The notes under the pieces: model-generated
Database searches by the model: none
What the model was told of the DNA's origin: nothing
The model's input: only the letters and a program-made list of their open reading frames with translations
Made by a program: the position numbers and the translations under genes
Shown: positions 8,200-18,631 of the stretch, piece by piece
Layout of the letters: the number at the start of each line of letters is the position of its first letter
Numbering within the stretch: the stretch's first letter is position 1
Origin: Segatella oris
Lineage (GTDB): Bacteria > Bacteroidota > Bacteroidia > Bacteroidales > Bacteroidaceae
DNA: 64,000 nt
Direction of reading: 5' to 3'
NCBI RefSeq assembly: GCF_900637655.1
Contig: NZ_LR134384.1
Span: 1,302,001-1,366,000, forward strand

Positions 8200-11100
8200 T
8201 TGATTTTTAAATTACGATCACTTTATACCATTATCTTTGGTTGGCTTTGTTGGCTATCAGTAGTGCAGGCTGAGGCTGCTGACTATTATTTCAAGCGCTT
8301 TTCGATTGAACATGGTCTGTCGCATGCCACGGTCAATACTATACTTCGGGACCACCGTGGAACTTTATGGGTGGGCACTCCTTTAGGATTGAATCAGATT
8401 AATCGTGGCAGTATCAAGAAATATTTCTATCCTTCGGTGGAACATCCGTTGTCGCAAACTGGCGCTGTTGTTCGTCTGTTCGAAGGTCGCGACCATCAAC
8501 TTTGGGCCATTACCAATCATGGACTCTACTGTTACGAGCCTGCCAAAGATGATTTTTCTGTTAGAATAGAACGGCCTATTCAGTCTGTTTGCGAGGTGGG
8601 TGGCGGTGTTCTTTTCGGTGGCTATTCAGCTCTCTATCGATGGAATTATAAATCTCGCGAGCTTACTCGGTTACCTTTTCTTAAAAAGGACTTACCTACA
8701 GGCGATTATTTGATTACTTTTCTAAGGCAGATTAACCGTAATACTATCTTGGTGGGTACAGAGAGCAATGGCATCTACACTTATTCGTTGGCTGATTTTC
8801 GGCTCCGTCCACTTATTGTCAAAGGCGAAATGGTGCTCAATGCAATATATTGGGATAGCAGTAGGCATGAATTGTGGCTCTCGCTTTATGATCAAGGGTT
8901 GTTTTGTTATAGTCAATCTGGTAGGCTGCTTCACCACTATGATACCGGCAATAGTGCGTTGACCAATAATATAGTATTGACCATCTTGAAACATCAAGGA
9001 CGGCTATGGGTGGGCACAGATGGTGGTGGCATCTCTGTCATAGATCAACGGACGGGTGCATTTACAAATATCCGTCATATTCCCGGTGATGGTAATTCAC
9101 TGCCGGTTAATTCCATTAAGACACTCTATGAAGACACTTATGGTAATCTGTGGGCGGGTACGGTGCGTGATGGTTTGTTTGAATTTAAGGAAACATATAT
9201 CCGAACCTACACCGATTGTGCTTTAGGTAAAGGGAACGGATTGAGTGATCGTGTGGTGAATTGCATATTTAGAGGTGCTGACGGCAAGCTATGGATTGGT
9301 ACCGATGGTGGCGGAATCAATGAATTGAATCCTGTTACAGGTGTTTTCACTCATCATTTGAATACCTATAATGATAAAATAGTTTCCATTACAGATTTGT
9401 CTGCTGTAGATTTATTAGTCTCTCGTTATGGGCATGGATTGTCCGTTTATCACACGCAGAGCCGTACGTATAGTCCTTTCCCAATAGTCAATGCATCTGT
9501 GAATATCGAGGAATGCCGCTCGGGTTTTGTACCCACAGCTTATCGTATCTCTAAAAATATGCTTTTGATATTGGCGCGCAATGTTTATATTTATGAAACC
9601 GATAGCCATCGTTTCTCAAGGTTGCGGTTCGCCCATGGCACAAAGCCCCGACTGTCACTCCAAATGATGCTTGCTGATGGCCTTACGCTGCTTTCAAAGG
9701 ATAACTGTTTGTATCGTATTGATACTTTAGGCAATATTCGCTTGTTATCTGCATTGAAAGACGATTTACAAATTACAGCTGTGTGTCGCAAACAAGCAAC
9801 GGACCGCTTGTGGATTGCAACTTCAGATGGGCTTTATACGGGACTGATGTCGCATCCGCAGGGTATACGTAAAGTGGCAGGCAATCTTTTTGGACGTATA
9901 TCTGCGATGCAATTAGATAATCGAAACCACCTTTGGATTAACTCTTCTAATATGCTTTTCTCCTATGATATCCTTAATGGGCGGTGTATGATGTGGGATG
10001 ACACTGATGGCTTTCTGCCTAATGATATCCTTACTCATTCCATCACGTTTCGTGATTCCCCCTATATCTATATGGGAGGTATTAACGGACTGGTGAAAAT
10101 TGATAAGTCTATTTCGGGGGGAAAAAACGATGCAATGATGATTTATTTGCAAGCAGTGGACTGCAATGGCAAACGTTATACGGCAAAAACTTTTCCACAT
10201 GAGATTTCGCAGAACTTTAACTCATTGCACATTCACATTGCAGTTAATGAGAATGATGTTTTTCGGCATGTGCTCTTTCGCTATCGTATACGGGGTGAAC
10301 AGCAAAATTCTGTCACCGAGTCCTATCGCTCAGAATTCAGTATTCCCTCGTTGACTCCAGGTGATTACACCGTTTCTGTAGCTTGCATGACAAAGAATGG
10401 GAGCTGGACTCCAGAGAAATCACTTGTTGTCTTTCGCGTATTGCCGCCTTGGTATCGTCGTCCATGGTTTTTAATCTTGGCATTTTTAGTGTTGGTAGGC
10501 ATGGGCGCATTAGCAATAGGGTGGACCATTCGGCGTAATCAACAGCGCATGAAATGGAAGATGGCACTTCATCAACAGGCACTCCATGAAGACAAGATAG
10601 AGTTTCTTACCAATGTCAGTCATGAGTTGCGTACACCACTGACATTGATTTATGCCCCACTCAAGCGCTTATTGACAGGTAGCGATACTTTGTTTTCCGA
10701 ACCTCAACGTCAGCAGCTTGAGCAGGTGTTGAGGCAGGCGGGATATATGAAAAATATTATCAACTGGGTGTTGGAATACGACAAGACAACCTCGCAGTCG
10801 AGTTCTCTTACACTTACTTTTACTGACATTAACCATTTGTTGGAAGAAGTTGTGGAAGATTTTGCGCAGGAGTTTGCAGAGAAACATATTCTTATGGAGT
10901 TTGATTTGGATGATACGTTGCGGCCGCTTGAAATGGATCGAGCGAAAATTCGGGTCGTAGTATCAAACTTATTGATGAATGCGCTTAAATTCAGTCGTGA
11001 AGAAACTAATGTGATACTTCGAACATCACTGCATGAAGGTTGGCTTCGTGTACAGGTTGAAGACCATGGTGTGGGCTTTGGACATCTTGATAGGGAACAG

Positions 11101-12147
11101 CTCTTTACACGATTCTATCGGGGACGAATCTTGAAGCCGGGCAGTGGCATTGGGCTTGCTTATTGTCGTGAGATTATTGAGCAACATGGTGGACAGATAG
11201 GCGCTGAGGATAATCCTGGTGGCGGTGCTATCATGTTTTTTAGTCTGCCTTATAGACAGGCTGTTTCTGCGGAAGTAACCAATAGCCAAGCAGAAAATAA
11301 AGGTGAGGTTGTCTGCAAGACAATATCCCACATGCTCGATCTTTCGGCTTTCTCGGTATTAGTGGTCGATGATAATACTGATTTTTTAAGCTTTCTGCAC
11401 ACCTCTCTGCAAGCATATTTCAGGCGAGTTTTTCGTGCTCATGACGGAAAAGAGGCGTTGTGCTTGTTACGACAGCAACAACCTGACCTTGTAGTGAGCG
11501 ATGTCATGATGCCTATCATGGATGGTTATCAACTTTGTCAGACAATCAAGGAAGATATTGAAATCAGCCATATTCCTGTGGTGTTGCTTACAGCAAAGAG
11601 TGATGCTGAGAGTCAGAAAATTGGTTATAAATTAGGTGCAGATGCCTATATAGCTAAGCCTTTCGATATAGAACTACTTTTATCGGTCATAGAGATGCAG
11701 CTACGTCGCAGAGAATTATTCAGACAGAAATATCAGTATAACCTACTGACACTTTCTCCCCAACAGACAACGATTAGCAATGCTGACGAACAGTTCATGT
11801 GCAAACTTCAAGCAGCTGTCAAAGAGGGGTATGCCGATGCAGCATTCGATACAGCTCAAGTTGTGGATATCCTCGCCATGAGTCGTGCATCGCTCTATAA
11901 TAAAATGAAACAATTGACAGGCTTAGGTGTAAACGAGTTTATAAACAACTATCGTATCACTATTGCATCATCTATGCTCAAGGAAACAGATAAACCTATT
12001 GGAGATATTGCTTTTGAAACAGGTTTTGCATCATCTCGCTATTTTAGTACAGCTTTCAAAGCGGCTACGGGATATACGCCTACAGCTTATCGGAAACAGC
12101 ATTATAAGGGTGATGATAGCTCTTCAACTTCTGAGCGGGAGGATTAA
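8200..12147 (+). CDS. Hybrid two-component system regulator (sensor kinase/receiver/AraC)
   Basis: 1315 residues. The start chosen is TTG at 8200, directly before a signal peptide (LYTIIFGWLCWLSVVQAEA). Order: periplasmic two-bladed-propeller repeats (LWVGTPLGLNQI, LWVGTDGGGISVI, LWAGTVRDGLFEF, LWIGTDGGGINEL), Y_Y_Y domain about 647-745, membrane span about 755-778, histidine kinase with VSHELRTPL (His808), ATPase N box (about Asn923) and GSGIGLAY (981), receiver with Asp1101 (VVSDVMMPIMDGY), and a C-terminal AraC helix-turn-helix. Such proteins sense oligosaccharides in the periplasm and switch on the adjacent glycan locus. The repeated TTTAGAC sites before the SusC gene are candidate binding sites. 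Confidence 0.95.
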   Translation: MIFKLRSLYTIIFGWLCWLSVVQAEAADYYFKRFSIEHGLSHATVNTILRDHRGTLWVGTPLGLNQINRGSIKKYFYPSVEHPLSQTGAVVRLFEGRDHQLWAITNHGLYCYEPAKDDFSVRIERPIQSVCEVGGGVLFGGYSALYRWNYKSRELTRLPFLKKDLPTGDYLITFLRQINRNTILVGTESNGIYTYSLADFRLRPLIVKGEMVLNAIYWDSSRHELWLSLYDQGLFCYSQSGRLLHHYDTGNSALTNNIVLTILKHQGRLWVGTDGGGISVIDQRTGAFTNIRHIPGDGNSLPVNSIKTLYEDTYGNLWAGTVRDGLFEFKETYIRTYTDCALGKGNGLSDRVVNCIFRGADGKLWIGTDGGGINELNPVTGVFTHHLNTYNDKIVSITDLSAVDLLVSRYGHGLSVYHTQSRTYSPFPIVNASVNIEECRSGFVPTAYRISKNMLLILARNVYIYETDSHRFSRLRFAHGTKPRLSLQMMLADGLTLLSKDNCLYRIDTLGNIRLLSALKDDLQITAVCRKQATDRLWIATSDGLYTGLMSHPQGIRKVAGNLFGRISAMQLDNRNHLWINSSNMLFSYDILNGRCMMWDDTDGFLPNDILTHSITFRDSPYIYMGGINGLVKIDKSISGGKNDAMMIYLQAVDCNGKRYTAKTFPHEISQNFNSLHIHIAVNENDVFRHVLFRYRIRGEQQNSVTESYRSEFSIPSLTPGDYTVSVACMTKNGSWTPEKSLVVFRVLPPWYRRPWFLILAFLVLVGMGALAIGWTIRRNQQRMKWKMALHQQALHEDKIEFLTNVSHELRTPLTLIYAPLKRLLTGSDTLFSEPQRQQLEQVLRQAGYMKNIINWVLEYDKTTSQSSSLTLTFTDINHLLEEVVEDFAQEFAEKHILMEFDLDDTLRPLEMDRAKIRVVVSNLLMNALKFSREETNVILRTSLHEGWLRVQVEDHGVGFGHLDREQLFTRFYRGRILKPGSGIGLAYCREIIEQHGGQIGAEDNPGGGAIMFFSLPYRQAVSAEVTNSQAENKGEVVCKTISHMLDLSAFSVLVVDDNTDFLSFLHTSLQAYFRRVFRAHDGKEALCLLRQQQPDLVVSDVMMPIMDGYQLCQTIKEDIEISHIPVVLLTAKSDAESQKIGYKLGADAYIAKPFDIELLLSVIEMQLRRRELFRQKYQYNLLTLSPQQTTISNADEQFMCKLQAAVKEGYADAAFDTAQVVDILAMSRASLYNKMKQLTGLGVNEFINNYRITIASSMLKETDKPIGDIAFETGFASSRYFSTAFKAATGYTPTAYRKQHYKGDDSSSTSERED

Positions 12148-12198
12148 TGGAAGAACTTCTTTCTGTTGTTATTCTATATAAAACCTTGAAATAAGTTG

Positions 12199-12237
12199 TT
12201 TTAGACAGAAACGGAATAACTTTAGACGTTTTTAGAC
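12199..12237 (+). promoter_or_regulatory. Three TTTAGAC direct repeats, candidate regulator operator
   Basis: TTTTAGAC at 12199-12206, CTTTAGAC at 12220-12227 and TTTTAGAC at 12230-12237: same orientation, offsets of 21 and 10 bp, i.e. about two and one helical turns. They lie directly upstream of the SusC promoter. AraC-family proteins bind direct half-sites on one helix face, so the upstream hybrid regulator is the obvious candidate ligand (inference). Confidence 0.55.
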
Positions 12238-12266
12238 TTTGGTTGAAAGACTTTTTTCTAACTTTG
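12238..12266 (+). promoter_or_regulatory. SusC-operon promoter
   Basis: TAACTTTG at 12259-12266 is a good -7 element. The best -33 element, TTTG at 12238-12241, is only 17 nt away instead of 19-21, which fits a promoter needing an activator. Transcription would start near 12271, leaving a leader of about 65 nt. Confidence 0.5.
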
Positions 12267-12337
12267 TGACGGAAAACCAAAAGCCATTTTCTATAAACCT
12301 AAAAAACATTTATTCAATCTATTTTATTTATTATGAC

Positions 12338-15300
12338 ATGAGAAAAGTTCTTCTGTTATTCATTTCCATCTTTTTTTGTTGTTCACTTTATGCGCAGCAG
12401 AAAAATCTTAGCGGAATCGTGAGTGAGGCGGAAAGCGGTGAACCTCTCACGGGTGTTTCTGTAAAAATCAAGGGAACAGGCAAAGGTACTGTTACTGATG
12501 GCAAGGGACAATATAAGATTGCCGTGGATGTAAATCAAGTATTAGAGTTTTCGTTTCTCGGTATGACAACACAACAGATCGTAGTGAAATCCTCTACGGC
12601 TGAGCGATTAAATATCGTGATGCGCCCCGACCAATTAGCGCTTGAAGATGTGGTTGTTGTCGGCTATGGCGTGACAAAGAAACGCGACTTGGCTGGTGCA
12701 ATAATGTCGTTGAAACCTGATAATATTCAGGCCGGTGTGGTGAGTGATATGTCACAGTTTCTTAAAGGTAGGGCCTCTGGTGTACAGGTGAGACAAAACT
12801 CCCTCGAACCAGGTGGTAGTGTATCGGTGCGTGTACGTGGTGCTTCTTCGGTTAGTGCAGAGAACGAGCCTTTGTATGTTATTGATGGTTTTCAAACAGA
12901 CAATATGACGCAACTTAATGTTGATGATATTGAATCAATTGAAATTCTCAAGGATGCCTCTACGACAGCAATCTATGGTGCACGAGGAGCTAATGGCGTT
13001 ATTCTTATTACAACAAAGAAAGGAAAAGCCGGACAAATCCATGTGGAGTATTCTAATAGTTCTGCAGCCAAACTGATGTATGATCCATGGGATTTATTGG
13101 ATGCAGGTGAAACAATAGCGTTAGAGCGTCGCTTGTATGAGCAGGATCCTACGATGACCAGTAGCCGTTGGACGGCAGAGCAAGCTAAGTTTCGTGGTAA
13201 AGGTACCGATTGGGTGAAAGAAACGACGCGTAACACAATCACCAATTTGCAGCAGTTGTCTGTCTCTGGAGGTAGTGATCGGATTACAGGTTATGCTTCG
13301 GCTAACTATCTTACAGAGCCGGGCATTCTTTATAATACGGATTATAAACGGTTCGGTGGCCGTACCAATCTGTCTTTTAAGCTCAGCGACCGCATACGAA
13401 TAGGAGCGAATCTCAATTTTGCGCAGTCAAAAAAGAAGTTCCTTGATATGGGAACTATCTCGTCTGATAAGAATATAATGTATCGCATATTCAATCTTGA
13501 ACCCTGGAAAAATACGGAGGGGTATGATGTGTTTGGCGTGAAAGCTCGTCGTCCAGGTGTATTCGATGAAATGAATGGAGCCTCTCTCAATCGTACTTTT
13601 ACCACTGTTTATGCTATCATATTTGCAGAAGCAGATATTCTGCCAACGCTGACAGTTAGTGGTCGCTACACATATGCCTATGATCATTTGAAAACGCAAA
13701 AATATTACGATCGTTCTACAACCATAGGACAATCGTATGGTGGTCAGGCATTTGTTGGGCATGAAGAAAATGCAAAACACCAAATTGAAGAAGTTCTCAC
13801 TTGGACACCAAACTTAGGTGCACAGCATTCATTGAAACTTATTGGTGGTACATCCTATATTCATCAAAAGGGGTGGGGCGATGAAGTGCAAGCCTATGGA
13901 TTCGCCTCTGACGTGTTCCGTTATCGCAACATTGGTGCTGCAGAACATTTGGATTGGATAGGTTCTGGTGAGTCTGTATTGAAGAAAGCCTCATTCTTTG
14001 GACGTGCTGAATATATCTTTGCTGACAAGTATATAGTTAATGCATCTTTGCGTTCTGATGGTTCTTCGGTTTTTGGTGCTGATTATCGTTGGGGTGTTTT
14101 CCCTGCAGGTTCTTTTGCTTGGCATATCGGTGACGAACCTTTTATGGCATTTACGAAACCACTATTCTCGAAAATTAAATTGCGTACAAGTTACGGACTC
14201 AGTGGTAATGATGGTATTCGATTTGGACTTTCACAGTATCAGTACTCTGTTCGTGATGTACACATTAGTGGCAATGAAGCACAAAAGGGTATGTACCCAT
14301 CTAATCCTTACAACCATAAACTGCGTTGGGAAACAACTCGACAGTGGAATATTGGCGCAGACTTGTTAATGTTTGACGGACGAATTGAAGCAAGTTTTGA
14401 TTATTATATCAAGCGTACAAAAGACCTCTTAAGTCCTGATGCTATTCATCCTTCAGGTGGTTTCCCCAACTATACTAATCCAGATGGACGTCGTTTCGAA
14501 TATACGGCAATGATGTTGAATGATGGTGAAATTGATAATCGCGGTTTCGAATTCTCAGTTAAGTCTACCAACATCAGTACAAAGGACTTCGTATGGACTT
14601 CTATGTTTAATCTTTCGACCAATCGTAGTAAAGTGTTGAGACTCAACAATGGACAAGCTCGTTTCCAGTATATTCGCCCTCATGGTTCATATGAAGAAAA
14701 AGAATATATCATATTAAAGGAAAACGAACCGTTGAGTGCTATCTATGGGTATGTTTTCGATGGTATTATCCAGCAGGGAGAACACTATAAGCCGCAACCC
14801 AATTCTGTAGCTGGTGATCCAAAGTTCAAAGATCTCAATAATGACGGAGTCATTGATGCACGTGACCGTAAGGTGTTGGGTACAGGCATTCCTAAAACAA
14901 TCTTAGGTTTACAGAACACTTTAACTTATAGGGATTTTGATTTCTCTATGTTCTGGGAGGCTTCTTTGGGAGCAAAGATGCTTAACTTAACGCGTATTTA
15001 TCTTGAAGATAATAATCGTATCAAGGAATCAATGGACCGTTGGACTCAAGGTGGACGTATTATGACCGATGCAAATGGAAAGACTTATACAACAGAGGGA
15101 AATCATTCTATCTCAGTTCCACGTAAAGGTTATACTCGAAAGGCCGAGGTACAATACGGATCGTATATCAATTCACGCTTCGTAGAGAATGCCAACTATT
15201 TGAAGTTACGTAATATCGAGTTGGGCTATACCCTAAAAGGAAGTTTGCTGAAGCTTAACTTTATCAAGACCGTACGATTATTTGTCGGTGCCCAAAATTT

Positions 15301-15436
15301 AGTAACAATAACCAAGTACAAAGGTTTTGATCCCGACATCAGTACTAATGGCAGTAGTGCAGTTTCACAAGGATTAGATCTTAATTCATATCCTGCATAC
15401 CGAACATTTAATTTTGGTGGTAAAGTAACATTCTAA
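12338..15436 (+). CDS. SusC-like TonB-dependent outer-membrane transporter
   Basis: Start chosen at ATG 12338 because it begins a proper signal peptide (MRKVLLLFISIFFCCSLYAQ); the longer frame from 12239 overlaps the promoter. 1032 residues. Order: carboxypeptidase-regulatory-like domain (NLSGIVSEAESGEPLTGVSV), plug beginning EDVVVVGYG, the SusC hallmark LYVIDGF followed by DIESIEILKDASTTAIYGARGAN (split here), then the 22-strand barrel ending YRTFNFGGKVTF. It imports oligosaccharides across the outer membrane with the SusD partner encoded 10 bp downstream. Substrate not determinable from sequence; the linked arylsulfotransferase-like gene is unusual for such loci. Confidence 0.96.
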   Translation: MRKVLLLFISIFFCCSLYAQQKNLSGIVSEAESGEPLTGVSVKIKGTGKGTVTDGKGQYKIAVDVNQVLEFSFLGMTTQQIVVKSSTAERLNIVMRPDQLALEDVVVVGYGVTKKRDLAGAIMSLKPDNIQAGVVSDMSQFLKGRASGVQVRQNSLEPGGSVSVRVRGASSVSAENEPLYVIDGFQTDNMTQLNVDDIESIEILKDASTTAIYGARGANGVILITTKKGKAGQIHVEYSNSSAAKLMYDPWDLLDAGETIALERRLYEQDPTMTSSRWTAEQAKFRGKGTDWVKETTRNTITNLQQLSVSGGSDRITGYASANYLTEPGILYNTDYKRFGGRTNLSFKLSDRIRIGANLNFAQSKKKFLDMGTISSDKNIMYRIFNLEPWKNTEGYDVFGVKARRPGVFDEMNGASLNRTFTTVYAIIFAEADILPTLTVSGRYTYAYDHLKTQKYYDRSTTIGQSYGGQAFVGHEENAKHQIEEVLTWTPNLGAQHSLKLIGGTSYIHQKGWGDEVQAYGFASDVFRYRNIGAAEHLDWIGSGESVLKKASFFGRAEYIFADKYIVNASLRSDGSSVFGADYRWGVFPAGSFAWHIGDEPFMAFTKPLFSKIKLRTSYGLSGNDGIRFGLSQYQYSVRDVHISGNEAQKGMYPSNPYNHKLRWETTRQWNIGADLLMFDGRIEASFDYYIKRTKDLLSPDAIHPSGGFPNYTNPDGRRFEYTAMMLNDGEIDNRGFEFSVKSTNISTKDFVWTSMFNLSTNRSKVLRLNNGQARFQYIRPHGSYEEKEYIILKENEPLSAIYGYVFDGIIQQGEHYKPQPNSVAGDPKFKDLNNDGVIDARDRKVLGTGIPKTILGLQNTLTYRDFDFSMFWEASLGAKMLNLTRIYLEDNNRIKESMDRWTQGGRIMTDANGKTYTTEGNHSISVPRKGYTRKAEVQYGSYINSRFVENANYLKLRNIELGYTLKGSLLKLNFIKTVRLFVGAQNLVTITKYKGFDPDISTNGSSAVSQGLDLNSYPAYRTFNFGGKVTF

Positions 15437-15446
15437 CAATAAGATT

Positions 15447-17114
15447 ATGAAGATTATTTGTCAAAATAAGATTGCGTGGATTATTTTATCTATTGTAATG
15501 ATGGGCAGCTTGTGTGCCTGCAATTTAGATGAGGATCTGGCATCAGTGTACAATGCAGATAATGCCTATGTGACTGAGCAGAATGCCCAAGAAGGTGTAA
15601 ATGGAATTTATCGCTATCTCAAGGAAGGTACGCATCCTGCAACGTTTTATCTCAATGATGTATCGACTGATGCGGCTTATAAGGCAGGATTGGACTATGA
15701 AATCATGAATGACAACAATCTTTCAGGGAACGTCGATGTTGCCCGTGCTTACAACGGCAACTGGCAGATGATAGGGTGTGCCAACTCTGCAATCGACAAT
15801 ATCACGCCAATGGCAGAGGATAAGTTTAAGATTGCCGCACATAAAAAGGAGCTTCTAGCCGAGGCTCATTTTATGCGGGCATTTGCTTATTATCAACTTA
15901 CCAACGCTTTCTATCGAGTTCCATTGATTACGAATGGCTTTTATGATGCCGTTTCATCGCCAGTGCTGGCTTCTGTAGAGGAGCTTGATACACAGATAGA
16001 GCAAGATTTGTTGATTGCAGCATCTGGTTTACCCGACATATGGGATAAGAAAAATGTAGGTGGTGAAGGTGGAAGACCTACTTCGGGGGCTGCTTATGGC
16101 TATCTGATGCGATTATATATGCGTAAGGCAGGCTATCTGCGCGAACTGGGGAAAGATGCAACTGCAAGCTGGCAATTAGCACTAAATTATGCTAATCGTG
16201 TCATTGCAACTGGTCGGTATGCACTTCAACCCAAAATCTGGGATGTTTTTGATCCTACTTCTGAAAAGAGTTTGTACAACAATGAGATAATTTTTGCGGT
16301 GCGTTCCAGTGAGCGAGTTCCTTCGGGAAGCTCGGACATTGCTTTGTATTTCACACCATGGAGCTATAACTATGGGTGGGATATTTTTAGCATTCCTTTA
16401 GAATTGTATTGGAAATACGACATGTCCGATGAGCGCTTTTCCAAGCTCTTGGTAGGTGAATATACAGATGTGTATAATGCTAACAAAAAGTATAAAGTGC
16501 CAACTCGTACACAAGTGGGAACCCTCAACAATGAGAATAGTAGTCCTATTGTCGTGGAATTGGGACAGGCTTATACCAATAAATATTTTTATGAGAAAGC
16601 TGGAACCTATAATTATAATACGCCCAATAACTTGATTCTTTTACGTTATGCTGATGTTTTGTTATGCAAAGCCGAAATTTTGAACGAATTAAATGGGCTT
16701 AATCAGGCTTCTGTCGATTTGTTGAATCGTATTCGTGAACGTGCCTTCGGTAATACTGCCCATAATTATAGTTTGGCTGACTTTGCTACTCAGGCTGATT
16801 TTCGGTCGGTACTTTGCGACGAACGCTTGTTAGAATTCAATAATGAAGGATGTCGGCGTATTGATTTAATTCGAATGGGGCTATGGAAAGATAGAATGGA
16901 TACTTATATGGATGCAATCAAAGCCAAGATTGAAACCAAAGAACATAATATGGGATTGGCTTCAGGAGCATTGAGTGCAGAGTGGTCTATCTATCCCAAG
17001 TTCTCAACAACGCCACTTAAACGTTTCGATAAACGGCGCTATTATCCTATTCCTAAGGTATACAGCAGCAAGTATCCTGATTTGCAGAACAATCGCAATT
17101 TTAAAGAAGAATAA
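15447..17114 (+). CDS. SusD-like glycan-binding lipoprotein (RagB/SusD)
   Basis: 555 residues with a lipoprotein signal (IVMMGSLCAC, Cys acylated). TPR-like helices include AEAHFMRAFAYYQLTNAFYRVPL, and the C-terminal part has LLRYADVLLCKAEILNELNG, FGNTAH, RLLEFNNEGCRRIDLIRMG and the ending RYYPIPK, all typical for RagB/SusD. It is anchored on the cell surface, caps the SusC barrel and delivers glycan. Follows the SusC gene by 10 bp, same operon. Confidence 0.95.
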   Translation: MKIICQNKIAWIILSIVMMGSLCACNLDEDLASVYNADNAYVTEQNAQEGVNGIYRYLKEGTHPATFYLNDVSTDAAYKAGLDYEIMNDNNLSGNVDVARAYNGNWQMIGCANSAIDNITPMAEDKFKIAAHKKELLAEAHFMRAFAYYQLTNAFYRVPLITNGFYDAVSSPVLASVEELDTQIEQDLLIAASGLPDIWDKKNVGGEGGRPTSGAAYGYLMRLYMRKAGYLRELGKDATASWQLALNYANRVIATGRYALQPKIWDVFDPTSEKSLYNNEIIFAVRSSERVPSGSSDIALYFTPWSYNYGWDIFSIPLELYWKYDMSDERFSKLLVGEYTDVYNANKKYKVPTRTQVGTLNNENSSPIVVELGQAYTNKYFYEKAGTYNYNTPNNLILLRYADVLLCKAEILNELNGLNQASVDLLNRIRERAFGNTAHNYSLADFATQADFRSVLCDERLLEFNNEGCRRIDLIRMGLWKDRMDTYMDAIKAKIETKEHNMGLASGALSAEWSIYPKFSTTPLKRFDKRRYYPIPKVYSSKYPDLQNNRNFKEE

Positions 17115-17141
17115 GTGTTAATGTTGTAAAGATTAAAGCAT

Positions 17142-18623
17142 ATGATGAATTATAAAACTAACATCTTTTTGATGTCTGTGATGTTATTGCTTGCCGCATG
17201 TAGCAGTGAAGGCAAAGATAGTCGTTTCACAGAGAATCCTGTCAGCCATGTAACGGCTCCCGAAGTTGGCGAGTTGGTGAAGGAAAAGCAGACACTTTGG
17301 AATTTCGATACCATGAAAGATTGGGTGGTTGCCAATCAAGGTAGCGACCAGGTTAATCATGCATCGATTGAGAATAACGCAGGATGTAAAGACGGAAAGG
17401 CGCTCAAGATATACACTGCTGCCAATACGCAGCAGCGAAAGAAAGTACGTACCGTGCAGCAATATGGTTCTGGACTTTATACTTGGCGCACTTATATATC
17501 CGACTTGGGCGAAGTAGAGCGCACAAGTATCGGCTCATGGTTATGGCATGACGACAAGCACGAGCTTGATTTCGAAGTGGGATCAGGCACGGCTGCCGAG
17601 CGAACGGCACTCGGACTTGCCTCTGATGAGGTGGTTGCTTATATCACAAGTCAGGATAATCCATGGTTGCAACAAAAGGTTGGTATAAAGAAAAATGCTT
17701 GGCATGAATTTCAGATTGATTTGAAATTGGTAGGCAATAAGTATTTTGCGACTTGGCTTATCGATGGACATTCTTATGCAATTCAGCAATTATCGTATGG
17801 TGAAGAGGTTCCTTTCTACATCTTTTGTAGTACAGAAAACTTGAAGTTTATAGGCGATACATGGCCCTATCAAACTAATTATGGATTGTGGGACTATGTT
17901 TCCTATGTTCCTTACAGTTATTCTGCTGCTGCAGTTACTCCCGAAAAGCCTGTTGAACCTATAGATCCGGCACCCGAACCCGATGAAGGAGAGGTGAAGA
18001 GGTGGACTTTTGACAGTATGCCTGTAGGTTGGAATGTGTGGACAAATGTAGGTGCTGACGGTGTGGGCTATTATGGTGTAAGCGACGGTCACTTGGTACT
18101 TTCGAACGATAGTTACTGCATTACATCGAAGATAGAATACTCTGCGCCCGTAGGTTTCGGTAAGTATGTGTGGCGATTGCGCTTCCCCAAATTGGCTGGA
18201 GCCGAGAAGTTCATGGCTGGTGGAACGCTATATACTGCTAATGAAGCTAAAGGTCCACACACACTGACTATTGTTGGCTGGTATGGCCCAGATACAGAAC
18301 GAACCCGTTTGGGTGCCCAAGCTGGTGATTTATTACTGCGTATCTATTCTGAAATCCCTGCTTTGGATCGTTGTATAAAGGTATTGAAGCCTGATACCGA
18401 CTACAAATTGAGTATAGAATTGAAGAAAGTGGGTGGAAAATATGTAATCGTATATGCTATTGACGATGAAGTAATTCAAACACTTCCTGCTAATTATGGT
18501 GCGGACTTAGTGAAGTTCCTGTTGATAGCATCTGCAGAATCCAATCGTGGATGGATGCCTGGAAATCCACTGACAGCAAAGTATGCCGCTAAGTTTGACT
18601 ATATTGAATACACGGCTTATTAA
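17142..18623 (+). CDS. Surface lipoprotein with two ConA-like modules, GH16-like motif
   Basis: 493 residues; lipoprotein signal VMLLLAACSS. Two beta-sandwich modules of similar design (starting TLWNFDTMKDWV and RWTFDSMPVGWN) are joined by a Pro/Glu linker (PEKPVEPIDPAPEPDEGE). The first contains HELDFEVG with E141-L-D143-F-E145, which matches the short E-x-D-x-E catalytic pattern of clan GH-B/GH16; the second module lacks it. The position after SusD is where surface glycan-binding proteins (SusE/SusF role) are encoded. It may be an endo-acting hydrolase, or a binding protein that retains the fold. Catalytic activity is inference. Confidence 0.75.
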   Translation: MMNYKTNIFLMSVMLLLAACSSEGKDSRFTENPVSHVTAPEVGELVKEKQTLWNFDTMKDWVVANQGSDQVNHASIENNAGCKDGKALKIYTAANTQQRKKVRTVQQYGSGLYTWRTYISDLGEVERTSIGSWLWHDDKHELDFEVGSGTAAERTALGLASDEVVAYITSQDNPWLQQKVGIKKNAWHEFQIDLKLVGNKYFATWLIDGHSYAIQQLSYGEEVPFYIFCSTENLKFIGDTWPYQTNYGLWDYVSYVPYSYSAAAVTPEKPVEPIDPAPEPDEGEVKRWTFDSMPVGWNVWTNVGADGVGYYGVSDGHLVLSNDSYCITSKIEYSAPVGFGKYVWRLRFPKLAGAEKFMAGGTLYTANEAKGPHTLTIVGWYGPDTERTRLGAQAGDLLLRIYSEIPALDRCIKVLKPDTDYKLSIELKKVGGKYVIVYAIDDEVIQTLPANYGADLVKFLLIASAESNRGWMPGNPLTAKYAAKFDYIEYTAY

Positions 18624-18631
18624 GTTACATT

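Noticed and set aside
12239..12337. Upstream TTG start for the SusC gene
   Set aside because: It would place the start before the -7 element and put 33 residues in front of a complete signal peptide.
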